From Stenocarpella maydis (taxonomy: Eukaryota; Ascomycota; Sordariomycetes; Diaporthales; Diaporthaceae), in assembly GCA_002270565.1 (NCBI GenBank), contig NQMI01000152.1:28209-75780 (forward strand): DNA of 47,572 nt. The letters run 5' to 3'. The notes under the pieces were generated by a model. The model was given only the letters and a program-made list of their open reading frames with translations, had not been told where the DNA came from and did no database searches. Positions 31,105 to 41,591 of the stretch are shown here, piece after piece. Numbering within the stretch: position 1 is the stretch's first letter; each line of letters starts with the position of its first letter. Made by a program: the position numbers and the translations under genes.

Positions 31105-33000
31105 GGTTTTAGATGGCGGCGCGTCTGCGATCGCAGAGCAAGTCTGCCGCAGCGAAGGGCGAGTTCGGTGTCAGGAGAGGCGGACCAAGTCGGATGCGCG
31201 GGCGATTACGCTTTGACAATTGAGTCTCAGCGAGACGAGGTTATTTTAGTCGGCGGCGGGCTTTATCGTGGCCTCGGAGCCCTTGTCGAGCGGGTAGGCG
31301 TGCTCGGTAGCTGGGGCTAATTTCCGAGCCAGCTCTTGAAGAGGCTGCTGCTAACGTTGCTGTTTTCTGAGACGGAAGGGTGCATGTGTGGGTGGGACGG
31401 TTGGTTTTTTTTTTTTAAAAAAAAAAGTGATGGGATGGATAGATAGATTGGCGAGGCTGGAAGAGAGTGAGAGGATAGGGTAGGGATGCACGCAGAGGCA
31501 GAGAGAAGGCTGCCGGTCTGAAACGCGTGATGGAAATGGAAGGTCGAGGGACAGAGTGACAGATGGATCACTGCAGGGTGGAGATGCGACCGACGACTAC
31601 ACTACGACGGCGGCGGGAGTAAAGGTCGGCGCGGCGTCGTGGTGGTCGTGGAGGTGGTGGTCGTGGGTCCTTGTCGGCGTGGCCAAATGAGTTGATGGAT
31701 TTGGCATCAAGCAGAAATGGGGGGCGGAGGCGAGAGAGGTCAGAGGTCCGTCAGGAGGAGATTGATCTGGAACGGGGGGTGGGAGAGGTCGAGTTGGGTT
31801 TGAATTGAGTAATGACGGGGGAGAGAGCGAGGGCCAAGCTCCGTTCGCTCTGCTCTTTGCTGGGTGGCCCGACGATCCAGCACGGCCAAAACAGGGGGGT
31901 TGGGTTTGCCGGAGCACTGTGCAGGGCGCGGGGCTGCGAGGCCAAGAGCACAGTATTGATTTGGCTGGGCCGGAGACTGGGTTTTGGAGGGCTGGAGATT
32001 TGCAGAGGCAGCCCTGTGAGCCTCCGAGGGGTCGATAGGACGGATGATAGCAAGTGGTGGTGGTTCGGACAAGAAGGGTCTAGAAGGCCAGGAAGAAGCA
32101 GTGGTGCTGTTGCCTTTTCTTCTCCTGTCCACTGAGAATCGCTGCCACGAGTGCAGCAGAGAAGAGAGGTCAGGTCGATATGGCTGGGCTGGCAAGCAGT
32201 GCCCTGCAAGTTCCGTGGGCGGGTGGGCCTGGAGCAGGTGGTATGCAGCGATTCCTTGGGCTCTTGCGAGGGCAGAGTAGCTGGGGAAAGCTGCTGCGCT
32301 GGCCTCAGTACCGAGTAGCGTTGTGTATAAGGCAGACAGAGACCCGGGTTGTGCAGGTAGATAGTAGTAGGCTAGCTGGCTAGCTGGCTGGCTGGCTGGC
32401 TGCTGGTGCTGGCGAATTGTTTCGGGCAGCTTGGTGTGGTGTGGTTGGTTGGTTGGTTGGTCGGTCGTGGAGCTGTGTCCCGTGTCCCGTGTCCCTGGCA
32501 CCGGGCACCTGGCTCGCAGAACTGCTGGTGCTTGTGGTGCTGGTGGCGCTGCTGCTGGCTGCTGCACGTCCGGGTCCCCTCAGCTGCTTGCAGGTGGGTT
32601 GATAGACGGGGAGCTGATGCGTAAAAGAGGAAACATGCAACCCGACTGACACGCCTGGTCCTCGTTTCCGTAGCTGGCGAACTTCTGACACGGGCACACA
32701 CAAAAACGACACATACACACTTTAGGTATCTCTCTCTCTGTGTGTGTCTGTCTTTCTCTCACTTACTCAGTCACTCACGCACACGCACTCAGCACGGTAC
32801 ACGCACGGGCAGATGGGAGGCGAGGCGAGGCGAGGCGTGCAGGGGCAGGCAGGGCTTGGGCTGGGGCTGGGGCTGGGATAGTAATTATGGGTGAGGAGGA
32901 GAACGGGATCAGGAAGAGAACCAAGAATGGTGTGTGGGAGGTGTGGACGGGAGGCGGGGTGAGGGAAAAAGGAGAGAGCGGAAATCTGGCCCGGGCCTTG

Positions 33001-33037
<37 letters not shown>

Positions 33038-33391
33038 TTTCGACGAAGCCGTGCTGGAACTGAACAACTCCAGAGCGAGAGGGACAGGAGACCTTGATGG
33101 GGATGTTGCAGATTGGGTGAAGCTCCATGGACACGGCCAGGACCGGGGGTGGCCAGTCCTGCGTACATTTGATCATGGGCCAGTTTCTGGTCTGGCTGCC
33201 TCGACCGTGAGGCATCACTGCATGCGCTAGCCATCTAAGCAGAACGGCTTTTGCCTGCGTATCAAACCGTCACCATACAGGAGCCCGTATAATCAATAAT
33301 ACGTCTCTCCCGCCCGGCCCGGCTCGGAAATCCATCGAGGTCTCTGACGCAGGGGATCATGACCCATGGGACAACTCAAAACCATAGGCTC
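31105..33391 (-). promoter_or_regulatory. Long, simple-repeat-rich upstream region and leader of the Som1-type gene
   Basis: No gene is supported in these 2.3 kb. The DNA is a patchwork of low-complexity tracts: T12A10 at 31405-31426, GCTG repeats at about 32371-32402, GGTT repeats at about 32440-32465, a CT/GT tract near 32729-32760, GGGGCT repeats near 32855-32880 and (TG)14 at 33005-33032. Long leaders with short upstream ORFs are usual for fungal developmental regulators, so part of it is probably transcribed, but I cannot set the start site. Confidence 0.45.
33005..33032. repeat. TG dinucleotide microsatellite
   Basis: Fourteen uninterrupted TG units within the upstream region of the Som1-type gene. 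Confidence 0.9.
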
Positions 33392-33452
33392 GTTTTTTTA
33401 ATTTTTAGTTTTTAGTTTTTAGTTTTTAGTTTTCAGTTTTTAGTTTTTAGTG
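33392..33452. repeat. TTTTTAG heptamer array
   Basis: About eight tandem TTTTTAG units, one of them TTTTCAG. The unit resembles neither the fungal telomere repeat TTAGGG nor a coding pattern; on the other strand it is a CTAAAAA array. Confidence 0.85.
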
Positions 33453-35526
33453 TTTTCTTTATTCTGACAACGGCCATGAGATTGTGTAAATTTGGTCATT
33501 TCATGTCGGGACATTGGCTGTCCACACGCTGACCCATAGCAAGGGGTCCCATCGCATAGATACGAGTACATAGTAGGCTACGGTCCATATAATACCCCAG
33601 GGCGGCCCCTGCACAATGTGCTGCCTGTAGTATTCGCCTCCGCCTTGGCACCGTCTTGGCACCGTCTTAACCACAAACATTGGCCGATATTGAGTTATCG
33701 CACACATGCCGCCAATCTTGATACGGTCACAGCATGGGAATATATGGAGTGGCCTGCAGGCGATAGAATGCCAGCCAGATCCATCCCATCCCGTCTTGTC
33801 GTCAAGATGCAATGGTGCGTTGCAACGCGTGCTTCCGCCCCCAGGCTTTCAACTCTCATGCATGTCTTTCTTGAGCCGCTCCCCCGTCTTTTTGACGGAC
33901 CCGGTAGATGGGTCACAACCGACATGGATGGCAACGCCGGGAATCACCTGCGCAGGGCAAGGAAAGGCCCGGGGGCTGCAAAAGATCAGTTTGGTGTACG
34001 GGCAGGGCAGGGTCCAGGACCCTTGCCAGCCGGGATCTTATAAGCCTTTCGTGCGCAAATGATGCCATCCGTTGCGGGTGAAATTGGAGACTCGGCCATC
34101 TCGATATGCAAATATCCATAACCAAACTTATCGTAGCTACACTAGGTTGGGGGGGGGGCCTCACGCGCTCTCCTACGTCGCCGTCCTTCTACGCGTCTCA
34201 ACGTAGTTGGTTGTTAAGTTAATTTACCTTCCAACCTACTACCTAACTCGTCGTCGTTCGTCNNNNNNNNNNNNNNNNNNNNNNNNNNNNNNNNNNNNNN
34301 NNNNNNNNNNNNNNNNNNNNNNNNNNNNNNNNNNNNNNNNNNNNNGGGTCCAGGGCCGATTGACAAATGCAGCCCGGCTCTGCACATCCCATCCCGGAAT
34401 TGGCCAGGGCAGAGGAAACCTCCGCCCGTCCCTTGCATTAGGTCGGTGTCTGCGCTTGCTGTAGTACATGTGTAATCAACACGAGAAAAAAAATGCTAGG
34501 TCAAAAAGAGAATGGTGCGAGATACTGCTGGACAGAGAAAGGCTCACTCCCCTGCAGCGGCCCATAAAGCCCAGAACAACCGAGTCCTTGACTTGCCTGC
34601 GCTGCTGCGCCGTCCACCATGTAATCCAACCGATATTACACCAACATCCCAGTTCAGCCTTACGTCGGTGCCACGGTAAGCATATCTTTTCCCACCAACC
34701 CGTCCACAGCCCTACGCATGGGGGAGGGGAAAGAAAAATGGCGAGTGCCGAATTCTGGAAATGTCAACCAAGCCGGCCACGATGCCCAACATCGACAAGA
34801 CATGGACAGAACGAGACCCAGGGATCAGCAGCAGACTACCTTGCCCGCCCCAGATCGAAGCTTAATACGGGCCGCGCATGGGCGGCGCGACGGGCATGCT
34901 GAGCCACGATTGCGGTGGATCCCCCCTCGTTGTTACGCTCCCTACGATCTTCCATGGCCCTTCTCTCCTGTTGCCTCATTGGGCATCATTGCCTGCTTCG
35001 CTATTTGATGTCGTTTCTCTCGGCGCCGGCCCCCGCAGGACGACCATTCGGGCGGGCTCATACCGAGGAGAAATTAAAATACGGCAATGCGAACACGCGC
35101 GACATACATTGTTTACTGAGTCGGACGGGGGAGACGCAAGGTGATAGCGATCGGAAGAATGAAAAAGAAGAGGGATCCGAAACATGACAGCTGCGGCCGC
35201 CCGATACCCCCTCCCCCTTCCCTCTATCCAGAAAGCTATGCTGGTGAGCCCCTCCCACAGCCGTGTAACGTGATAGACCCTTGGATGTCTCTCCACGTAT
35301 GCTGGTGGCAGGTCTCGGGTCAACACTTTAAACTGGCTGTCGGGTGTTTAGTATTTCTTCAGGCGACAGGTACATCACCCTGCATGTGGAAATCCTTGTG
35401 CAGTGACCCAACGCTGGCGCCTGTCGATGGGCCTACCACTTTGAGCCTGTCACAAATAGCAGTATTTCACCGCCTCCGAAAAGCCTTGCATCTCGAACGC
35501 TCTATGATTATCGTAAGCACCCGGAG
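33453..35526. other. Intergenic DNA with assembly gap
   Basis: No gene found. A run of 9-10 G at about 34149 is followed by 110 bp of unusual CG-dinucleotide-rich sequence (CTACGTCGCCGTCC, CTACGCGTCTCAACGTAG) that abuts the gap, so this stretch may be low-quality or misplaced sequence. Confidence 0.4.
34263..34345. other. Assembly gap of 83 N
   Basis: Eighty-three consecutive N. The true length and content are unknown. Confidence 0.98.
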
Positions 35527-35648
35527 GTTCACTGATACTCACTCCGTCTATTGATGTCCCGATCCAAATCCTCTCCGTTGTGGCCGATGTTTTCGGCTTA
35601 CCCTCGTAGAAAGTAGGTACGTATAGTAAGCCGAAGACATCAGTGAAC
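35527..35648. repeat. Two-part inverted repeat downstream of bet3
   Basis: GTTCACTGAT (35527-35536) pairs with ATCAGTGAAC (35639-35648), and GATGTTTTCGGCTTAC (35586-35601) pairs with GTAAGCCGAAGACATC (35626-35641) with one mismatch. In the right arm the two parts are contiguous; in the left arm 49 bp separate them. The inner stem has a 24-nt loop. It lies about 145 bp beyond the bet3 stop and could form a strong RNA or DNA hairpin. Confidence 0.8.
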
Positions 35649-35792
35649 ATGACGATCCTAGACGCCCGAGTCGAGTGGCCCGACTTTGTTGGATGAAACC
35701 ACAGAAAAAAAGGAAGTCCCGAGCACGTCTGCGAATAGCAAATGCATCATCATATGCCCAAACCCACCAGCCTTAAATGCCAGGTGCAAAAT

Positions 35793-36647
35793 TCAGTCGT
35801 CCTCAGGCGGGAGCTCATCGTCAATATACCGAATCAGGCTTATCCGCATCTCGGTGGTATCATTGCCCCTCAGCACGTCGCTGATAAAGTGCGCCTCCAC
35901 CTGCATCTGCACCATCTCCAGCGCGCCCCTCAGCACGCCGCAGAAGACGTTGGAGTACCAGAGCTCGTCCTGGGCGCGACCGTCATCGGGGAGCTCAACA
36001 AAGTCGGCGAGGGGGTTCTCCTCGAAGACTAGCGAGAACTGCTTGCTGTCGCTGGTCCAGTTCGTGATGGTGGGTGTGATGTTGAGGAAGATCTTGAAGC
36101 CGACCTGATAGAGGGACACACCTCGCTGTTAGCCAGAGCCCCAGCCCCATAGTCCCTCTGGTATGCATATGCAAAGGTAGACGCCCAGAGATGCACAATC
36201 AGAGGCGTGGTGCGTACCTTCGAGATCATCTCGGCCGTCTCCCGGAAGTTTGCGCAGCGCTTCATCGTGTTCGACTTGGCCAGGTAGTCCTCGATCAGCC
36301 GCAGCCCAATGTTGTAGCCCATCTTGTCCAGCTGCTTGTTGACCTCCACATAGTCGCCGTCAAAGTCCTTGCATAGCTGCGCGACGATGGTGCCGTAGGT
36401 GAGCACGACAAGCTCGGAGTTGACCTTGTCGATCCGTGTCCTTGTGGTTCGGTCAGTCTAGTCGGCACATGTGAAGGGGGTCGATGGGTAAAGTCATTCG
36501 CATATACAATGCTTACTTCCATATTCTACGACTTGTTAGCTGGGTAGTTCAGTAGCGGGATAGAGGGGCGAGCCTGTGAATGTGTCATGGGAGTGATTGG
36601 CACCACACGTACTCCTCGCCCACGCGGGCAGCTCTGCTTGCAGACAT
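35793..36647 (-). CDS. bet3: TRAPP complex subunit Bet3 (TRAPPC3)
   Basis: Core subunit of the TRAPP tethering complexes, which activate Rab1/Ypt1 in ER-to-Golgi traffic and autophagy. Four exons (36613-36647, 36517-36525, 36218-36440, 35793-36104) give 192 aa, the normal size. Exon 2 has only 9 nt and supplies the Ile-Trp and part of Lys in GEEIWKTRIDKVNSELV, a conserved Bet3 segment. All three introns (87, 76, 113 nt) have GT-AG ends and CTAAC or CTGAC branch sites. Recognisable family blocks are VLTYGTIVAQLCKDF, NKQLDKMGYNIGLRLIEDYL, RETAEMISKVGFKIFL, ENPLADFVELP and GVLRGALEMVQMQVEAHF. Cys77 in KRCANFRE matches the position of the acylated cysteine of animal Bet3. The gene is divergent from the WD40 gene, 442 bp between start codons. 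Confidence 0.95.
36517..36525 (-). other. bet3: 9-nt microexon of bet3
   Basis: On the minus strand TCGTAG precedes AATATGGAA, which is followed by GTAAGC. Including it yields EEIWKTRID; skipping it stays in frame and gives EETRID. The conserved Trp-Lys of the family supports inclusion. Confidence 0.8.
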
Positions 36648-37089
36648 GGCGCAGTTAAGAGACGAGGGGGTCAGCAGCTCGTATCGAGCTTTGCCGCGAT
36701 CAACGCCAAATCATGAAACCATCCAAGACAGTACCGAAGGACTACCAGCTTGGAGGACGTTCAGAGGAGACGAAGGAAAAGGTGTCGCGGTGTAGTGCTC
36801 GAGGGTTGTGTTGACATTAAGTGCGACGCTCTGGGTGAGGGTTGGTGACGTGCCAGTCAGGGAGGCTCCGGCCCCGGCAGGCAGAGGTCGCAAGCACGGA
36901 CCAGCCTGCCGCTCTCGCGCCCAAAATCTCAGCTACGACATCAAACCATGGATTTGGGAGAGCAGCAGCGGTGAATTGAACAGGCCAGTCGAACCTTGCA
37001 TCAGCTACAATTACGGACCAGAAATCGCCTCGATCCCCCTCAGAAAAGCTCTCCGGCATCACCCACTAAGTCTCATCCACTGAGGCACG
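36648..37089. promoter_or_regulatory. Bidirectional promoter between bet3 and the U5-40K gene
   Basis: 442 bp separate two divergent start codons of housekeeping genes. No clear TATA box is seen, which is common for such genes. Both leaders must lie within this interval. Confidence 0.6.
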
Positions 37090-38261
37090 ATGTCTGCCGA
37101 AAAGAGACCCGCGTCCGATGACCCCTCGGGTCAGTTGGTGGTCAAGCGCCCGAACTTGGGCGAGAGGGCTCTCGCGAGAGCCAATGCATCCGGGAGCAGC
37201 GCCCTGGTGCAGTCTGTACGCAACCAAGTTCAACTTCCGAGTTGTGCATCTTACGGGAGGCTGACATGTAAACAGACGCCACGGACAAGTGGCCTGCAGG
37301 CGCCAGTGATGGAGCTGTCTGGGCACTCTGGGGAGATCTTCTCTGCCAAGTTTGACCCTACAGGGAACCTCATCGCGTCCGGATCCATGGACCGCAGCAT
37401 AAGTGAGTCTTATATAATGTCACTGCTGTTGGGGCAGCTGCTAAGTATCGCGAAGTGCTCTGGCGAACCTACGGCGACTGCGAGAACTACGGCTTGCTGA
37501 CCGGCCACCGCGGCGCCGTCCTCGACCTCCAATGGTCCCGTGACTCCGAGATCCTCTTCTCGGCTTCGGCCGACATGCACCTAGCCAGCTGGGATCTGAC
37601 ATCCGGACAGAGGATACGGCGCTACGTGGGTCACGAGGAGGTCATCAACACGCTAGACATCAGCAGGCGCGGCGAGGAGACATTGATCAGCGGCAGCGAC
37701 GACGGCACGATAGGCATCTGGGACCCGAGGACAAAAAATGCGGCTGATTATATCGAGACACAATTCCCCATCACCGCGGTCGCGATCTCGGAGGCCGGTA
37801 ACGAGATTTACTCGGGCGGAATCGATAACGACATCAAAGTGTGGGACATAAGAAAGAAGGGGGTGTTGTACTCCATGCTGGGGCACCAGGACACCATCAC
37901 CACACTTAGGGTCTCGCCGGACTCCCAAAGCCTCCTGTCATATTCAATGGACTCAACGGCCCGGACCTGGGATATCAGGCCGTTTGCGCCAACGGAGAGG
38001 CACATCCGCACGTTCGACGGCGCGCAGGTGGGCATCGAGAAGAACCTGGTACAGGCAAGCTGGGACAAAGACGGAAAGAAGATTGCCGTTGGCGCGGGCG
38101 ACGGCACGGTCGTCATCTGGTCGAGCGACAACGGCAAGCTGCTCTACAAGCTACCGGGCCACAAGGGCACTGTCAATGTGGCTGAGTTCGCGCACGGCAA
38201 AGATCCAATTATCCTTTCAGCCTCTGCAGACCGGACAATGCTGCTTGGGGAGCTGAGGTGA
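37090..38261 (+). CDS. cwf17: U5 snRNP 40-kDa WD40 protein (SNRNP40/Cwf17)
   Basis: Component of the U5 snRNP that binds Prp8 in the spliceosome. Exons 37090-37215, 37276-37402 and 37456-38261 give 352 aa, close to the 357 aa of the human protein. Introns are 60 nt (CTGAC branch) and 53 nt. An N-terminal basic segment (KRPNLGERALARANASG) precedes seven WD repeats beginning at SGHSGEIFSAKF (about residue 57). Diagnostic blocks shared with SNRNP40 are WRTYGDCENYGLLTGHRGAV, SGGIDNDIKVWDIR, YSMDSTARTWDIRPFAP, EKNLVQASW and LYKLPGHKGTVN. It lies head to head with bet3. Nothing odd is seen except the short second intron. The assignment is strong. Confidence 0.95.
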
Positions 38262-40559
38262 GGTTGTGAAATTCAGTGGTAACTTGCCTTTAATCAAGAG
38301 AATGAAGGGAATGGATAGCAGCACCACGACTCCACGGCACGAGCCAGGTTGTCCGATACTATGGGCCTCACCGACCGAGAGGAATCGCGGGCGTTCATCT
38401 CAATTTGTATTGAGACGTTTCGGCAGGCGAACGTGTGTGTGGGCCACGGAGGGAGTCCAGCACATTAGGCGATTCTGAGGTGCTAATGACACGCGGGTCT
38501 TGGCTCTTCGGGGCCCTGAGAGTCTTCCTCGCCGAGCCGGATGCCGCAGCATGCGGCTTATAAATGGTTGTGTCGAATTTCGGAGAACGCTGGGCGGGCT
38601 GCCACACAATGCGCGTTGATATTGAGAGCGCCAGGTGGTCTCGTCAAACCCAGGCAGATGGCGTGCATTGTGGCTGTGTCGCCAGCCTTGTAGGGGTCTA
38701 ACCTCGGACGAAAAAAAGGGCAATGTTTGATGCCTGATGGCGTACAACCACGTGCATCGCCCTCTGTATCAGAAATGCCCCACGATCTCAACATCCACCT
38801 GATCACACATCCGTGGACTCGATCGGAGCTCGTTACGACTTACACCTTGTGAAACTTGAAAGTCACAATCGCAGGCAGCAATCAATCGCGAAGCGCAAAA
38901 GGCCACAGCCTCGCGTTGGTCGTGCTGCGCGGTGTTGAAAGCCCAAAAGCAAACATGCCTTCAGCCTTGTCTATCTCGCTCGTTGTCATACTGGTTCATG
39001 CAGATGACGCTCCACAATGCAACGAGTTACCATGAAGAACCAAAGCGGCGTGTGCCGCCGTCATTTACACGTATCTAAACTCAGACTGATAACGAAGAAA
39101 CAGCAGATTCAGTGGTTGGACTGGGTGTGCTCCAAGCTCACAACTCAGATTATTGCTCCACGAGGTAGTAATTGGCTACTCCACCACCAGCTCACCACCA
39201 CACGTCACGCCCAAGGCAGGTGTGTCTGGCGGTAGCGAGGCCCAGTCGATTGGCCAGAGGCTGCCACGGAGTGCAATGTGAAACAGCATCCCAAGATTTC
39301 GGACCACCCCCTGCATCCACTCAAGATTGGGGTGGCCCCCCTGATTCATGTAAAACAGCTAGCTGCAGCTTTATGTGCCCCCAACCTGGAAGGCTGTAAC
39401 AGATGGCGTCGGCGCCCTGGTCAATGTTGAGCTATGCCATTCCTCCTCTGTCCGTCCGTGTTTTCCGGGTGCTCACTAGGTATTCACATCATCATTACTT
39501 TGATTCGCGATCTGGGGTAGGCACCTAGCCTCAGGGCAAAAGGCGCGTATGGTAGGTTACAATGCATGGATACAAGGGATAGGTAATATGGCAGAGATGA
39601 AATTGCGCTGGTCATATTGCATGTAGCCAACACTGGTTGGTTGGTGGCCGGAAGGAAGATTGGGTGCAGAGAGGATAGTCCATCCAGGTCGTCCGCGGGC
39701 CGGCGGATTCGAGGTGGATTAAACTCTGGTGCACGCGCACCCACACACAACAACATGGGACGGAACTGAGAAAGCCAGAGCAACCTGGAGCTGAGCAGAC
39801 GCGTATTCAGCCGGCCACTCCAAACCAGGCCCAGGCCCCCAGTCTCGAGACTTTTTATTCCCTTTTTTTAAGGGGGGGGGAGGTTGGATACGAGAAATCC
39901 GAGGGTGGGAACGGTGCTCGACAGGGAGAAATTGTTATACGGAGTATGCGGACAAACAAACAAACAAAAAACAAAAAAAACCCGGCACGGTGGCATGTTC
40001 ACGGCCACGATGATGAGACTCGTTTGATGATGTGTCTGTGCTCGCTTATTAACGTCTGCACCCATTAACATGTGGATACCATAGCTGTCAACAGCAGAGA
40101 GGTGGGTGGGTTTGTTACCAAGACTATGGGAGGGCTGAAGCAGGACGCACGGAGAGACGTGGAGATGAGGGCCCTGCACAACTCACACCCTACCTCGGCT
40201 TCGGCTTCGCATGTTCGATCAGTTTGCGTCTTGTTTGCTGCCCAGAGCCTGTCTGTCTCTGACCACCCCCTGGAACCTGGGCAAGGCGCGTTCGGGTCCA
40301 ATTCCTGGGGATATGAGTCTCCTGGGGCACCTGCAGCAGGGGCGCAAGTGAAGCCATCTGTCGTGTGGATCCGCCCACTTGATCCACACCCACCCCAAGC
40401 ACTTGAGCCAGGGTACAGGGCAGGCCAGGGCAGGCCACCCTGCTGACAGGCAATCCAGTGGCACCCGCAAACCTGCAAGGGCACACATGCCTGCATGCAT
40501 GCTGCATGCTTGCTCCTCCTGCTTTGCCTGGTGCGGCTCCTGACGGGCTCTTGTCCACG
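38262..40559. other. Intergenic DNA without a supported gene
   Basis: Open stretches of up to 166 codons occur on the minus strand near 40065-40698, but they overlap one another in different frames with no domains or splice pattern. A T/G homopolymer patch lies near 39855-39879 and an A-rich patch near 39956-39980. Confidence 0.4.
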
Positions 40560-41591
40560 AACCATTTCTTCCCCAGCACCGTCTTCCTCGACATCCGCAG
40601 GACATCACGTCCACAATTCTCCCAACTGACTGGCGGACACAGCCATGCCAGCTATCACTCTCTCGTGAGGCCTGCATATTGGCGTCTACACGCTCCATTG
40701 AAGCACCGCGATTCGTCGTCGATCCTTTCCCCGAACCGTCTTTGTGTTTCTTGTCAGTTCTACTGCATCGCTCGCCGGGCCTGCCGGGCTATCCTCTCCG
40801 CTCGCCCTCGACGCAGCAGGCTTATTTCTCCCTCCCAAGTTCAAGTCTTACGAGGACAACAATAATCTCACTCGCGACTGGCTCTGCGGGCCACCCAGAT
40901 TGATCTTCACTTCTTCATACCCAGTTTTCCTTTGCCACCTGTGGTCCAAGCTGCTCAGACAATCGCCGAGGAGGCACAGGCCAGTCAGCAACGATCGTCG
41001 CAGTCAGATCACCACCACCACTCTTCATTTTACTTGAATTTACAGATCTGGGCCCGGTATTTGATATTCTATACTGAATTCCGTCCCAAAACATAACGGC
41101 TGGTCCTGTTTTCGCATTCGATATCAATCGATATATATACACATCCATACATATTCCGGCACGACGAACAAACTGGCAGGTCGCGCCGAGGCCACGACGA
41201 ACCGAGAGTACATTTTTCTGAGACATTGGTCTCTAAATAACCTCCGGACCTGAAAATATTGAGCACGCGTGGCTTGACCGTCGACTCACTAATTACTCGG
41301 TTCGGATGTGAGAGATTGAAAGGTGTAACAACCGTCGAGACTCTCAGCTCGCTCGATACACGGTCTTCGCTTTGGCCTGGTCTTTTACGCACACGGTCAA
41401 CAAGTCATTTCCGGAAGCGAGGATATCATCACGGTTCTCGACCACCGAAGAGTCTCTTAAGTTTTTGTTCCAACGAAGGAGGATTGGAAAAGTCATGACT
41501 GGAACCAACTCACAATAACCCCACGACCTGGATCTAGTCGATCCGTAATTATTGAACCAGCCAGACTGATCACAGCAAACAAACCAACAAA
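40560..41591 (+). promoter_or_regulatory. Promoter and long leader region of the two-TM protein gene
   Basis: About 1 kb of CT/CA-rich, gene-free DNA precedes the ATG at 41592, whose context (CAACAAAATGTTC) is a good fungal start. TATATATA lies at about 41131-41138. The actual transcription start is not determinable. Confidence 0.4.

Noticed and set aside
40065..40698. Minus-strand ORFs of 134-166 codons
   Set aside because: Three frames overlap with equal length and none has a recognisable domain; they are typical of GC-normal intergenic DNA.
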